A stretch of DNA of 64,000 nt from Piscicola geometra (Eukaryota > Annelida > Clitellata > Hirudinida > Piscicolidae), in the NCBI GenBank assembly GCA_943735955.1, contig OX030968.1:4260434-4324433 (forward strand), given 5' to 3'. Every line of letters starts with the position of its first letter. The first letter of the stretch is position 1. Under the pieces are notes generated by a model. That model was not told the origin of the DNA. It worked only from the letters and a program-made list of their open reading frames with translations, and ran no database searches. The position numbers and the translations under genes were made by a program. Below are positions 11,603 to 21,479 of the stretch, in pieces.

Positions 11603-14215
11603 CCTTCTTTACCTGCACTCCACCCACCCTCTCCTTCCCCACCATCTTTCCATCCATAACACCCTCCTTCCCTACCATCTTTTCATCCACTACACCCTCC
11701 TTCCCCACCATCTTTCCATCCACTACACCCTCCTTCCCTACCAATTTTTCATCCACCATCCCCACTTTTTCCAGCACCACTTTTCCATCCACTACACCCT
11801 CTTTTTCTAGCGCCACTTTTCTCTTTTCCACCTCCTTAACCTTCCCTCTCGCCACAACCCCCTCTTTCGCTCCCTCCACCACCACCCCCTCGTAGTACGG
11901 ACACACCCCCCTATTCAGGCACTCCCCACACAAGGGCTTGACCGCCTTACACACCTGCTGACCAAAGCCCACCATCAGGTGGTTTATTTCGGCCCAGTAT
12001 TCTCTGGGCGTGTGGGGGGGGGGGCATGATGATGATGATGATTATGGCGGTGATGATGATGATTATGGTGGTGATGATGATGATTATGGTTGAACGGGTA
12101 GCTGAGTCGGCAACGACTCTCGGCTAGACCAACAATGAAAGGTCCTAGGTTCAAGTGCAACCAATGCCCTAGTAACCCAAAGGCGCAAATGAAAATATGC
12201 AGCCTAAGTGGCCTGGAAGCCCGTTCGGGTTATACGCCACTATAATAATGCTCGTCATTATTATTATGGGGGTGATGATGATGATGGCAGTCGTATTATG
12301 ATCAAGTGTAGTTAAGAAAAGACATAAAAAAGAAATAATATAGAATGCGTGAATACAGCAAATGAGTATTTGAAATCTCTTTTCAGTTGAAATGTTATTA
12401 AATGGGTCAACGAAGAGCACCTGGGCAGCCAGTCCTCAAGACCTCTCATCGTCTTCTCTGGCGTCTTCGAAGCCACCCAGCCTGGTGTGGTCCAGTCAAG
12501 CCCATCAAATCTTGTTCCTCCCTCCCTTTCTCACATCCTCAACCCCCTTGTCATCACCGCCACTTCAACTCAAGCACTCCCCTCTATTAACTCCTTCTCT
12601 CTCTCTTATCCCCGAATTATCTCCCAAAACACCCCTTTTTAACTCCGCCTTTTCCCCCCACCAACCAACCAACCCCCCCACCCATCAACCAACCCCCAAC
12701 CAACCCCCCCCCCCCACCAACCAACCTCCCCCCCCCAACCAACCAACCAACCCTCACCCCACTTACCCACCCACCCAATCTATTGGAGATGCGATGTACA
12801 TGAGTATCAGCGGCGATGCCTGTTGTCTCGCCCCAACAACACTGCATCGCCAGGTGTGCCATCTTGGGACCCACCCCTAAGTAGTGGTGGTGAGATGGTG
12901 TGGTGGTGGTGGTGGTGGTGGTGAGGAGATGGTGTAGTGGTGGTGGTGAAGAGATGGTGTAGTGGCCGACTTGACTCTCTTCCACCATTACCCAAACCAC
13001 CACTACCCCACTCCACTTCCACTTCTTTCCCCAAACACTAGCTCTCTCAACCCCCACTCCCTCCCCTTCCCTTTACTACTTATCACACCCTCCACCACCA
13101 CCACCACAACCACCAACACCATTTCCACTTCCACCACCACCACCACCATTACTTCCATTACCCTCCCTCCTAACCAACCTTTCTACCCCACCCACACTCC
13201 ACCATTACGCCCACTCCACCACTACCCCCCTTACCCTCCACCACAACCACTACCCCCCCTCCCCACCACAACCACTACCCCCCCCTCCCCACCACCACCA
13301 CTACCAGCCTACCGGGCAGGGCACACAACTCATCGAAACTGGCGGGAACATCACTATCATGACTGCTCATCAACATCTCTGCCACTCTCTTGATGCTCTT
13401 CGTCTTGGTCTGTGATGGTTTGGTGGGAGGTGATGATGATGATGACGACGATGATGATGACGCTGATGATGATGCTGATGATGACGATGATGATGCTGGT
13501 GATGATGATGATGATGCTGGTAATGATGATGCTGATGATGAAGATGATGCTGATGATGATTATATTTTAATATTAAAATAAAAATTGATAAAGATTACGA
13601 TGAAAACTCTAATGATTATGATGAAAATAAAATAATAATTAATACTCATAAGAAGAATGAGTAAAGCAATAAAATGATAATGATGATGATGATGATGATG
13701 ATGACCTACTTTGTAGAAAGAGACAGGTCTGATCGCCTCCATGAAGGCATCGTCGGTCGTCCTGATGACGCTCTCCACACTGAGACAACCCAGCTTGAAG
13801 AGTCTGATGATGAAGATGATGATGATGATGGTGGTGGTGGTGATGATGATGACGGTGGTGGTGATGATGATGGTGATGAGGGAGACAATGATGATGATGA
13901 CGGGGAAGAAATGAATGATTATGATGATTGTGAGTGAAATGATGAAGGATTGATAGTCTTTAACTTAGTTTTAAAGAATAGACTATACTGTATTATACTA
14001 TGAAAGTATTCCCCACTATCATGATCTTGATCATCAGTAACATTATCACCACCATCATCATCATCATCATTATCACCTGCTCATCATCATCACCTACTCA
14101 TCTTCATCCTCATCACCAGCTCATAATCATCATCATCATCACCTGCTCATCACCATCATCACCTACTCATCACCATCATCACCTACTCATCATCATCATC
14201 ATCCTCATCACCTGC

Positions 14216-14249
<34 letters not shown>

Positions 14250-14305
14250 CATCACCTACTCATCATCATCATCATCACCTGCTCATCATCATCATCATCA
14301 CCTGC

Positions 14306-14348
<43 letters not shown>

Positions 14349-14381
14349 CATCACCTACTCATCATCATCATCATCACCTGC

Positions 14382-14420
<39 letters not shown>

Positions 14421-14428
14421 CCACCTGC

Positions 14429-14465
<37 letters not shown>

Positions 14466-15346
14466 CATCACCTACTCATCATCATCATCATCACCTGCTC
14501 ATAGCTTCTGAGGTAATCTGGTCCTTTGTTTGGCTCGACAACATTAAAGCCATCAGTTTGTGAAACCTCTGCTCCTGATGATCATTCCTATTATTAATAT
14601 TTCAATTATTATATTTATTATTATTATTACTATTATACTTCTAGTATTATTACAATTATTTATATTGTTATTATTATGATGATTATTTATTAATATTATT
14701 GTATTATTACTTATATTTGATAGATTTATTTTTGATAGAAGTAATAATTATATATAATCATTTTTATCATTATGTAATTAACACACAAATTAACTAATAA
14801 TAAGAATAATTAATTTGATGACGTAATGAATAAAACCTTCATTGAAGAGTCAGCATTAAAAAGTAGGTCACATCCCATTGTGTCCACAGGCGCATCCAAC
14901 CTTGACCTCATTTTCCTCATGTTTTCTAGGTGCCTTTCCCAGTGTGGAGGAAAAGAGGGATGTGTCGGTTTTGTGGTTATAGCAGTGCTGGGCGTTTCTG
15001 AATTCATTTGAATGGATAACAACTTATTTTTTGTTTCAACTTTGGCATTTTTAGAATTTTTTGCAAGCTTAGTTATATTTTGAGCACCAGGGTCAGGCTT
15101 ATATGCAAACTTTGAAATATTTTCAACAATTAATTGATTTTTATTTCCATTTTCATTCACTATGCTTTCCTTCTTTGTAAGGTTGATATCATTTTCATCC
15201 TCAACTTTGGTTGAAAAATACTTAGATTTAGTAGGTGAGAATGATTTGTCATTCGTAACTTTTCTTTTCATCGCACGAGTTTTAATGCCATTATTAAAGG
15301 AATGCATTATTGTTGTTAAGTTGAATGAACTTTTGCAAGAAAGCAT
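11598..15346 (-). CDS. NTHL1: Endonuclease III-like DNA glycosylase/AP lyase (seven exons)
   Basis: Bifunctional base-excision repair enzyme for oxidised pyrimidines, nuclear and/or mitochondrial. Exons in order: 15346-14837, 14568-14495, 13803-13710, 13409-13313, 12876-12775, 12481-12421, 12003-11598. All phases join to 447 codons. Matches to the family: [15 protein letters not shown]; the HhH motif [13 protein letters not shown] with the expected catalytic Lys at ~263; IAADTHVHR with the catalytic Asp at ~282; [22 protein letters not shown]; and the 4Fe-4S ligands C331-X6-C338-X2-C341-X5-C347. The ~165-residue N-terminal region is Lys/Ser/Asn-rich; the start is the first in-frame ATG, and internal ATGs are possible. 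Oddity: after CPYY there is a ~97-residue Lys/Gly/Val tail of [15 protein letters not shown] repeats that vertebrate NTHL1 lacks. Confidence 0.93.
12004..12420 (-). other. NTHL1 intron 6 with SINE and C-rich acceptor tract
   Basis: On the sense (minus) strand the intron ends in CATCATC repeats, a 12-13 nt C-run and acgcccag. The middle holds a tRNA-derived SINE. Confidence 0.7.
12088..12270 (+). mobile_element. tRNA-derived SINE
   Basis: A tRNA-like head with an A-box-like stretch (GGGTAGCTGAGTCGGCAACG) and a B-box-like stretch (AGGTTCAAGTGC) about 45 bp downstream. An unrelated body (CCTGGAAGCCCGTTCGGGTT) and a (TTA)n-like tail follow. The head does not fold into a complete modern tRNA, so I call it a SINE. 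A similar A-box fragment recurs at about 38605-38640. Confidence 0.6.
12482..13312 (-). repeat. Repeat-filled NTHL1 introns 4 and 5
   Basis: Intron 5 (12774-12482, sense strand) begins with GTGGGTGGGTAAGTGGGG and GGTT repeats and has a weak, purine-rich 3' end. Intron 4 (13312-12877) is G-rich on the sense strand from 13312 to about 12970. It then switches abruptly to CCACCACCAC-type sequence (12967-12887) up to the acceptor cttag. Confidence 0.85.
13410..13709 (-). repeat. NTHL1 intron 3, ATC/CAT trinucleotide repeat
   Basis: On the sense strand both ends are ATC/CAT-rich, with an AT-rich centre. The acceptor is ccatcacag before 13409 and the donor is GTAGGT at 13709. Confidence 0.8.
13804..14494 (-). 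repeat. NTHL1 intron 2 with complementary trinucleotide arms
   Basis: Sense-strand donor side (14494 to about 14042) is GAT-rich, with GAGCAGGTGATG interruptions. The acceptor side (about 13925-13804) is ATC/ACC-rich. The two arms could base-pair over a long stretch in the transcript. Confidence 0.8.
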
Positions 15347-15398
15347 GAATTTAAATGTTGGTTAAAAGCAAACAAGAATACAAAAGGTAATTCAAGTA

Positions 15399-15404
15399 TT
15401 TATT
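15399..15404 (-). promoter_or_regulatory. Candidate WASHC1 poly(A) signal AATAAA
   Basis: AATAAA on the minus strand about 110 nt after the WASHC1 stop and about 53 nt before the NTHL1 ATG. WASHC1 3' end formation and NTHL1 initiation must therefore be tightly packed. Confidence 0.5.
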
Positions 15405-15514
15405 TTTATAATACAAATTGTATTACAATGAACAAAGAGAAAAATAAAAAAATTATGTTTGAAATGAATAAAAAATCTGAAAATTAATTTGGAAATGTGA
15501 AAAATTTTTAGTTT

Positions 15515-17210
15515 TCAATCCCAGTCATCCTCTTCCTCATCCATCGTGTCAACCCCCATGGGGATAGACGCCACCCTCTCCATTATCATCTCCAGGGGAG
15601 TTTCTGTTTTGGATTAATCGAATGGTGACAAAATAGTCAAAAGATCAACTTTTGAATAATCCATTCAATTAATTGAATTAATTATTCCACTATTCTCGGA
15701 GACAACTACTCACACCAGAGCAGGCCACCTACCTACACCAAACCCACTCACCCATGTAACCCACCCACCTAACCCTAACCCACCTACCCCCACTCCACCC
15801 CCACCCACCTGGTTCCTTTTTCTCAGGACCAGCAATTCCCTTCCTCCTCATTTGCAGCTTGGCAGCTAAATCGCTCATCAAATCACCGCCAACTCCCACC
15901 ACCTTCCCTCCTCCTCCCTTCCCTCCCCCATCCCTCTCATCCAAAGAGGCTTTTTTCAACTTAGCCCTACCAGCCCCCCCAGCACAACGGATCGCTTCCA
16001 TTAACGAGTTCCTGTCGTTGTCTTGAGGTGGTTTGGTGGGTGTCTTGGCGGTTTGTGTGGGGGGTAATGGTGGTGGTGGTGGGTTTGATTTACTGGATGG
16101 TGGTGGAGATGGAGGTGGTGGTGGTGGGGACAATGGTTGTAGTTGTTGGGGTGGTAGTAGTAGTGGCGGTGGTGGTGGGGGTGGGGGTGGAGGGGGGTTG
16201 AGTGGAGTGGTGGTGGAGGGTGAGGAGTCGGCGGGAGAGAGCAGATCGTCGAGAAGGGAGGGGAGGTGGAGCATGGAGGGGGCAATGGAAGCATCGGGCT
16301 GTTCGGAGTGGTAGGAGATGTCGTCCGCTATGCCTGAAGTTTTTGTGGTGGGTGATGATGATGATGATGATGGAAACTGTAGTGGTATTGATGATGGTGA
16401 TGATAATTATGGTGATGATGATGATGGTATTGATGATGGTAATCTCAATTTATCCCGACCGCAATAAAATCCATCGCTTAAACCAATCTTCACCTCTTTT
16501 CCTACAAATCCCCCCATCCTCTCTTCCAACCCCACCCCTCATTCACCCATCCTCTCTTCCAACCCCACCCCTCATTCACACAACCCTCTCTCATAACCTC
16601 ACCCTTAATCCACCAACCCAGCCATCTTTTTTAGCCCCCCCCCCACCTTATCCACCCATCTCTCTCAGCGCACACCACACATCCACCCATCCATCTCTAT
16701 CTTACCCCATCCCTCATCCATCCATCTACTTCTCCTAATGAAGCCACCCATCTCTTCTAACCCCACCTATCCTTTATCCTAATCTCCCCTAACCTCCCCC
16801 CCCCTTCATCCACCTTCCCCCCCTCACCCATTTACCCCTAACTCCCCCTCCTCATCCACCCACTCCCCCCCTCATCCACCCACTCCCCCCCCCCCTCATC
16901 CACCCACTCCCCCTCCCCTCATCCACCAACTCCACCCCCTCATCCACCCACTCCCCCCCTCATCCAACCTCTCCCCCTTTCATCCACCCACTCCACCCAC
17001 CCATCCTCACCAAGCAACTCGGGCAGGAAGTCAGGCAATTGCATCGTGGGCACTTCACCCATCGTGGGCACATACCCCATCTCATCATCCACCCCTCCGA
17101 CCACCCTCCTCCCCTTTTGATGAATCGACGGCGGAGCACTGCCAGGACCACCCTCCTGTTTGGTTATCATCATCATCATCAACATCATCATCATCATCAT
17201 GATCATCATT

Positions 17211-17242
<32 letters not shown>

Positions 17243-19289
17243 CATCATGTTCATCATAATCATTATGATCATCATCATCATCATGATCATCATCATCATC
17301 ATGTTCATCACCATCATCATCATGTTCATCATCATCATTATCATCAGCATCATCAACATCATCATCGCCATCCTTGATAGTTAATTATATTTCCATTTAT
17401 GTAGCTCTCAACGATTAATTTTCTAAAGCTTGAACCTGACTGTCGTGTCTTTTCTTCCTGTGTGGATGGATGCATTGGTCGAGACTAGATCCCTCTTGGT
17501 TGGAATATCTGGATGGATGGATGGATGGGTGGATGGATTGATGGATGAGTGGATTGATGGATTGATGGATGAGTGGATGGATGAGTGGATGGATGAGTGG
17601 ATGGATAAGTGGATGGATGGATGGATGAGTGGATGGATGGATGGATTGATGAGTGGATGGATGAGTGGATGGATGAGTGGATGGATGAGTGGATGGATGA
17701 GTGGATGGATAAGTGGATGGATGGATGGATGAGTGGATGGATGGATGGATTGATGAGTGGATGGATGAGTGGATGGATGAGTGGATGGATGAATGGATAG
17801 ATTAATTGATGAATGAGTGGATGGATGGGTGGATGGATGGATGAGTGGATGAATGGATGGACAGATGGATTAATGGATGGATGGGTCGATGGATGGACGG
17901 ACGGATGAGTGAGTGGATCGGTGTGATGGATGGTAGGATGGGGGATGGATGAGTGGATGAAAAGGAAAAAAATAGTTCAATAAATGAACGAATGAAAAGA
18001 AAGCAAAAAATCCTCCCTGTGCTCATCAACAAAGACAACATCATCAAAAATAACAATAACAACAACAAAAACAAAAACATCAACAACAAAAACAACAACA
18101 CTAACAAGTTATGTAAAGTGTTGAATAGAAGAAGGGATCCCACAGATTTCAATCCATCACAACTCCTGCCCCTACTCCCACTACTCCTACCCCCACTACC
18201 CTTACCACCACCCCCACCCCCATTGTTAATCATGGATGGGTGGATGGAGGAGGGTTGGGTGGGAGAGGAGTGGGTGGAGAATTGGTAATAGTGTTTCTTG
18301 TCAACCAGGAGCTGTAGATGGTGGTTGATGGTGGTGGTGAATGGATGGTTGAGTGGTGGTAGATAGTGGTGGTGAATGAATGGTGGAGTGGTGGTTGATA
18401 GTGGTGGTGAATGGATGGTGGTAGTGGGTAGAGTGGTGAGTGGTGATGGATGGAGTGGTGGTAGTGGGTGGAGTAGAGGGTGAAGTAGTAGTGGAAGGAT
18501 GGAGTAGTGGATAGAGTGGTGGATGGAGTGGTAGGTAGATGGTAGTGGTGGGTGGTGGTAATGGGTAGAGTGATGGTAATGGGTGGAGTGGTGAAGAGAG
18601 TGATGAAATCAGTGGTGTGGAGTGATGGAGTGATGGTAGAGGGGTGGGTGATTGGGTTAAATGTTCTTTTTAATGTGTGAAAAATATCGATCTGAAAAAG
18701 AATATTAATTTACAAATTGACCCTCTCTCACGGCACCTTGTCAATTGAGACAGGCTCATAAGGTTGTTTAACCCCGCCAAGCCCGACAACAGCCCTGCCA
18801 GAGTTTTGGTGCTGAAGACATGAAGGGTCCCGCTCGGGGATGGATGTCTTGTGGCTGAAGATGGATGGGTTGTAGGCTGTGAGTGCATCGTCGGGGTACT
18901 TGGCGAGCGAGAAGATGCGAGTGGCCTTGCTCAAGCCCCTCATCTGATCGACCTTGTGCTGTAAAAAGAGGAGGAAAACGAGATGACATGGCGCTAGGTT
19001 TAATCATGCTGGGATAAGGGAGATACATTATCCTTGGTTTAATATTTAATTAATTTTTACTTTGAATTTGAAATTCAAAAGAAACCTGAGCAGCACTGAT
19101 GCGCTGGTTGAATAGCTCAAGCTGGCAACTCTTTTGGTCGATCCGTTTCTGAATTCTCTGGAAGACATCTTCACTGACGACTTTCAACTGCTCCAAAGAC
19201 TCACACACCTTCTTCACAAACTCTTCGTGTCTCAAATCACCAGACACCAAGGTTACTCTGTACTTGGCGTCTGCAGCTGATGACGCCAT
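15515..19289 (-). CDS. WASHC1: WASH complex subunit 1, Arp2/3 nucleation-promoting factor (seven exons)
   Basis: Endosomal actin regulator: the C-terminal VCA region activates Arp2/3, and the N-terminal WAHD region binds the rest of the WASH complex. Exons: 19289-19086, 18958-18737, 18311-18106, 17508-17436, 17155-17011, 16333-15809, 15603-15515. All phases join to 487 codons (human protein 465). Family matches: [38 protein letters not shown] (the Tyr comes from the next exon), [17 protein letters not shown], a poly-Pro block (about residues 329-375), WH2 [19 protein letters not shown] (~391), central segment [19 protein letters not shown] (~434-452) and acidic tail EEEDDWD at the C terminus. 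Exon 4 (73 bp) is supported by phase and by completing NLY, but its protein is diverged. The exon 4 acceptor abuts an ATCC repeat. Confidence 0.93.
15604..15808 (-). other. WASHC1 intron 6, G-rich donor side
   Basis: The sense strand starts GTGGGTGGGGGTGGAG and stays G-rich for about 90 nt, including two GGGTTA units. The acceptor side is AT-rich and ends aaaacag. Confidence 0.7.
16334..17010 (-). repeat. WASHC1 intron 5 with G-rich donor half and ATC-rich acceptor half
   Basis: Read on the sense strand, about 520 nt of G-rich sequence (GGGTGGATGAGGGGG-type, plus-strand 17010-16490) follow the donor GTGAGG. CATCATC/ACC repeats (about 16440-16348) precede the acceptor cttcag at 16334-16339. 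Confidence 0.85.
17156..17435 (-). repeat. WASHC1 intron 4, ATGATG repeats
   Basis: Trinucleotide ATG/ATC repeats fill about 17165-17375. The sense 3' end is purine-rich (GATGATAACCAAACAG), so there is almost no polypyrimidine tract. Confidence 0.8.
17509..18105 (-). repeat. WASHC1 intron 3, (ATGG)n-derived repeat
   Basis: Plus strand shows TGGATGGATGAG repeats at about 17509-17950. Sense-strand ATCC repeats therefore end exactly at the acceptor of exon 4 (ccatccag). The donor side is TTG/TTTTTG-rich. Confidence 0.85.
18312..18736 (-). repeat. WASHC1 intron 2, ACC-rich acceptor half
   Basis: Plus-strand GGTGGT/GATGG repeats from about 18315 to 18650 give a C-rich sense-strand tract that ends at ccatctacag. 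The donor GTGCCG at 18736 is followed by ordinary AT-rich sequence. Confidence 0.8.
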
Positions 19290-20792
19290 CAGAGTCAGAT
19301 GACTAGAGTGTAGTGGTCAGTTACGGTTTCGTTATTAGTGCTTTGAACATTTAATAATTAAATAATTAAATTTTAATTACTTATCCATTATTGCTTTGAG
19401 TATTTATTATGAGAACTGGCAAATAGGAGGTTCATTAAAGATTATTATCTCTATAATATAGAGTATATATTTAATACAGTATACTACTTTACTAAAGTAG
19501 TATAGTATACTAAAGTAACTTTAGCTTTTAGATCATATGATTTTTAATTTAAATAATTTAATAAAGATTTTTAATAACGGTTTTGACAAATATATTTTAT
19601 TTTATTTTCAAATAGTAATAATAAAAATAAAATGAAATTTAAAGTAACAAGGATTTAAACTAATTTAAAAGTGATTTGTATAGAGGGGCGTTTGACAAAA
19701 GGGAATTCTAGTAAAACACCAATCATAAAAAGTTTGTGAAACTAAAGAATAATGTTTAATAAATATAATAAACTTTATAAATAAATGAAAATAATATTTA
19801 AAAGTAAATTAAATTATTTATTGTTATATTTGCCAAATCTATAGATAGAAACCTTGATAAATGGTGTGAAGGCTTATATATAACTAATACAGCATCAATT
19901 ATCTTTTTCTAATATCTTCGACAATTTTCACAGACGGCTATTATTGGCTGCCCATTCACGCAGTTCATCTTGAATTGTCAAGCTATTCATTTTCCAATCC
20001 ACCAATCTCTTTCCAGAGCTTAAATTCCGCTAAAAATAATTTTCATCAAAAACAAAAAAAGATTAAGAAAGATTTAGAATCGACTCGAAAAGCCTTTTTC
20101 CCATTAGGAGTCGGTTCTTTAAATTTATATTTCATTATGCGATAAATGTTATAAAAATCACTATGAAATGCCTAATTAAAAAAATGCTTTTTCTATTCAA
20201 ATCGCCAGACTGATAGTAACAATAGAAATACAACTTTAGAACAACAACATCTCTAAACCAACAACAGCAACAATGTCGCCGCCGCATACTCACAACCGCC
20301 ACATGATGCGGTAGGGGCACGTTTGGCCACCCAGCCATGCCTTTTCCCTCGTGGAGGTCAATAATGAGTTTGACGATTGGCTAGCTTTCAAAGAGTCTGA
20401 CAACGTTTTATTCAAGAAACCAAACTGCTTCCAAAAGACAAATTATCGACTCTCACAACTACATTCACAACCGAGTGGCTAGATATTTTTTTTCGGTTTG
20501 CAGTTGCTAAACCACACAGAAAAGAGCAAATAACTAGCGAGAGCAGAATCCATTACTTCAACGTCATTTTTTCATTTATATGTTTGTTAAGCAATCCATT
20601 CATAATCAATCATCCATTCAAAAATCGAATAATTGTTCACCCACCAATTCGTCTATTTATTCTTCACTCACTTTCAACTTTCCAACAACTCAAACCTTCT
20701 ATCACAAAAAGCAACATTTTTCTAAATCAGCAAGCAATCTCACTCACCCACCAATTAACCATCAAAACCCCTTCCATTCATTCCCTCGATCA
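19290..20792. other. Intergenic region upstream of WASHC1
   Basis: AT-rich, with short GC-richer stretches near 20270-20340. No coding region or known element was recognised. The WASHC1 promoter should lie just above 19290. Confidence 0.5.
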
Positions 20793-21133
20793 TCAACCCA
20801 TGAAAAGTGCAGCCATGACTGCAGAGACCACAACAGCAACAGAAGCGGTGGTTGAGACACTGCTTGAATGAATAGGCGTTGAACTCTTTCTTCCAGGGAC
20901 AGTGGTTGTGACAGGGGGTTTGACAGTTTCTGTGAAAGAGGGTTTGACAGTGGTTGTGACAGGGGGTTTGACAGTGGTTGTGACAGGGGGTTTGACAGTG
21001 GTTGTGACAGGGGGTTTGACAGTGGTTGTGACAGGGGGTTTGACAGTGGTTGTGACAGGGGGTTTGACAGTGGTTGTGACAGGGGGTTTGGCATGCCATT
21101 TATTCGAAAATTCTTCAGTGTTGCACAGGTCAT
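20793..21133 (-). CDS. Last exon of a Ly6/three-finger-type GPI protein with an expanded Thr/Pro stalk
   Basis: On the minus strand an acceptor (cacttcag) precedes an exon whose first complete codons give DLCNTEEF, the conserved end of a three-finger domain. An eight-residue VKPPVTTT repeat follows, about seven units encoded by a 24-bp tandem repeat (20895-21095). Then comes STPIHSSSVSTTASV and a hydrophobic tail ending AALFMG and TGA, typical of a GPI-attachment signal. Length 341 = 2 + 113 codons, the same phase as exon 3 of the intact paralogue at 48391. No exon 1 or 2 was found within the next kilobase on this strand; a LINE begins at about 21480. The gene may be truncated, or its earlier exons may lie beyond the insertions. 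Confidence 0.6.
20895..21095 (-). repeat. 24-bp coding tandem repeat (stalk of Ly6-type protein)
   Basis: Near-identical 24-bp units (plus strand GTTGTGACAGGGGGTTTGAC core). The paralogues at 38.4 and 48.4 kb carry a single unit, so this array expanded in this copy. The length keeps the reading frame. Confidence 0.85.
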
Positions 21134-21479
21134 CTGAAGTGAATATAAAAGACGTTGGTTGGATAAAATAGGTAACTGAGTGATGTTGAGAGATGTTGAA
21201 ATAGGTTTAGAATAATGAAAATATTTCAACTAAGCTGAAAGGAACATCAGAAAATTTGTTTTAAAACAAGGTGGACGCCTAAGTGGGTCATGTGTGCAGA
21301 AAACTTGCCATTCCTGAAGCTCAACTGAGGTGCGTGTCGTGGTTTGGGGTGAGGTGTGGTATGGCAGGGTATTGTTATTGTTGTTATTCGGGTTTAGAAA
21401 AAGGTTTTGTGGGGGTGTTGTAGGGCCGTATAGTTTTAAGAATAAAGATTCAAAAAAATCCCAACAACAACAATCTCAA

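Noticed and set aside
10576..11659. Open frames of 330-350 residues, Pro/Ser/Thr-rich
   Set aside because: Product of the 34-bp minisatellite; two frames give the same repeat offset. No conserved sequence outside the array.
12088..12160. Functional tRNA gene
   Set aside because: Box A and B are recognisable, but no complete cloverleaf or acceptor stem could be paired by eye; a SINE head is the better fit.
15347..15400. Spliced-leader acceptor just before NTHL1
   Set aside because: No AG preceded by a pyrimidine tract was seen in the ~40 nt upstream of the ATG on the minus strand.
15604..15808. Telomeric repeat
   Set aside because: Only two GGGTTA-like units within a generally G-rich intron start.
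17430..17800. Met/Trp/Asp-rich frames in the ATGG repeat
   Set aside because: Simple-sequence translation inside WASHC1 intron 3.
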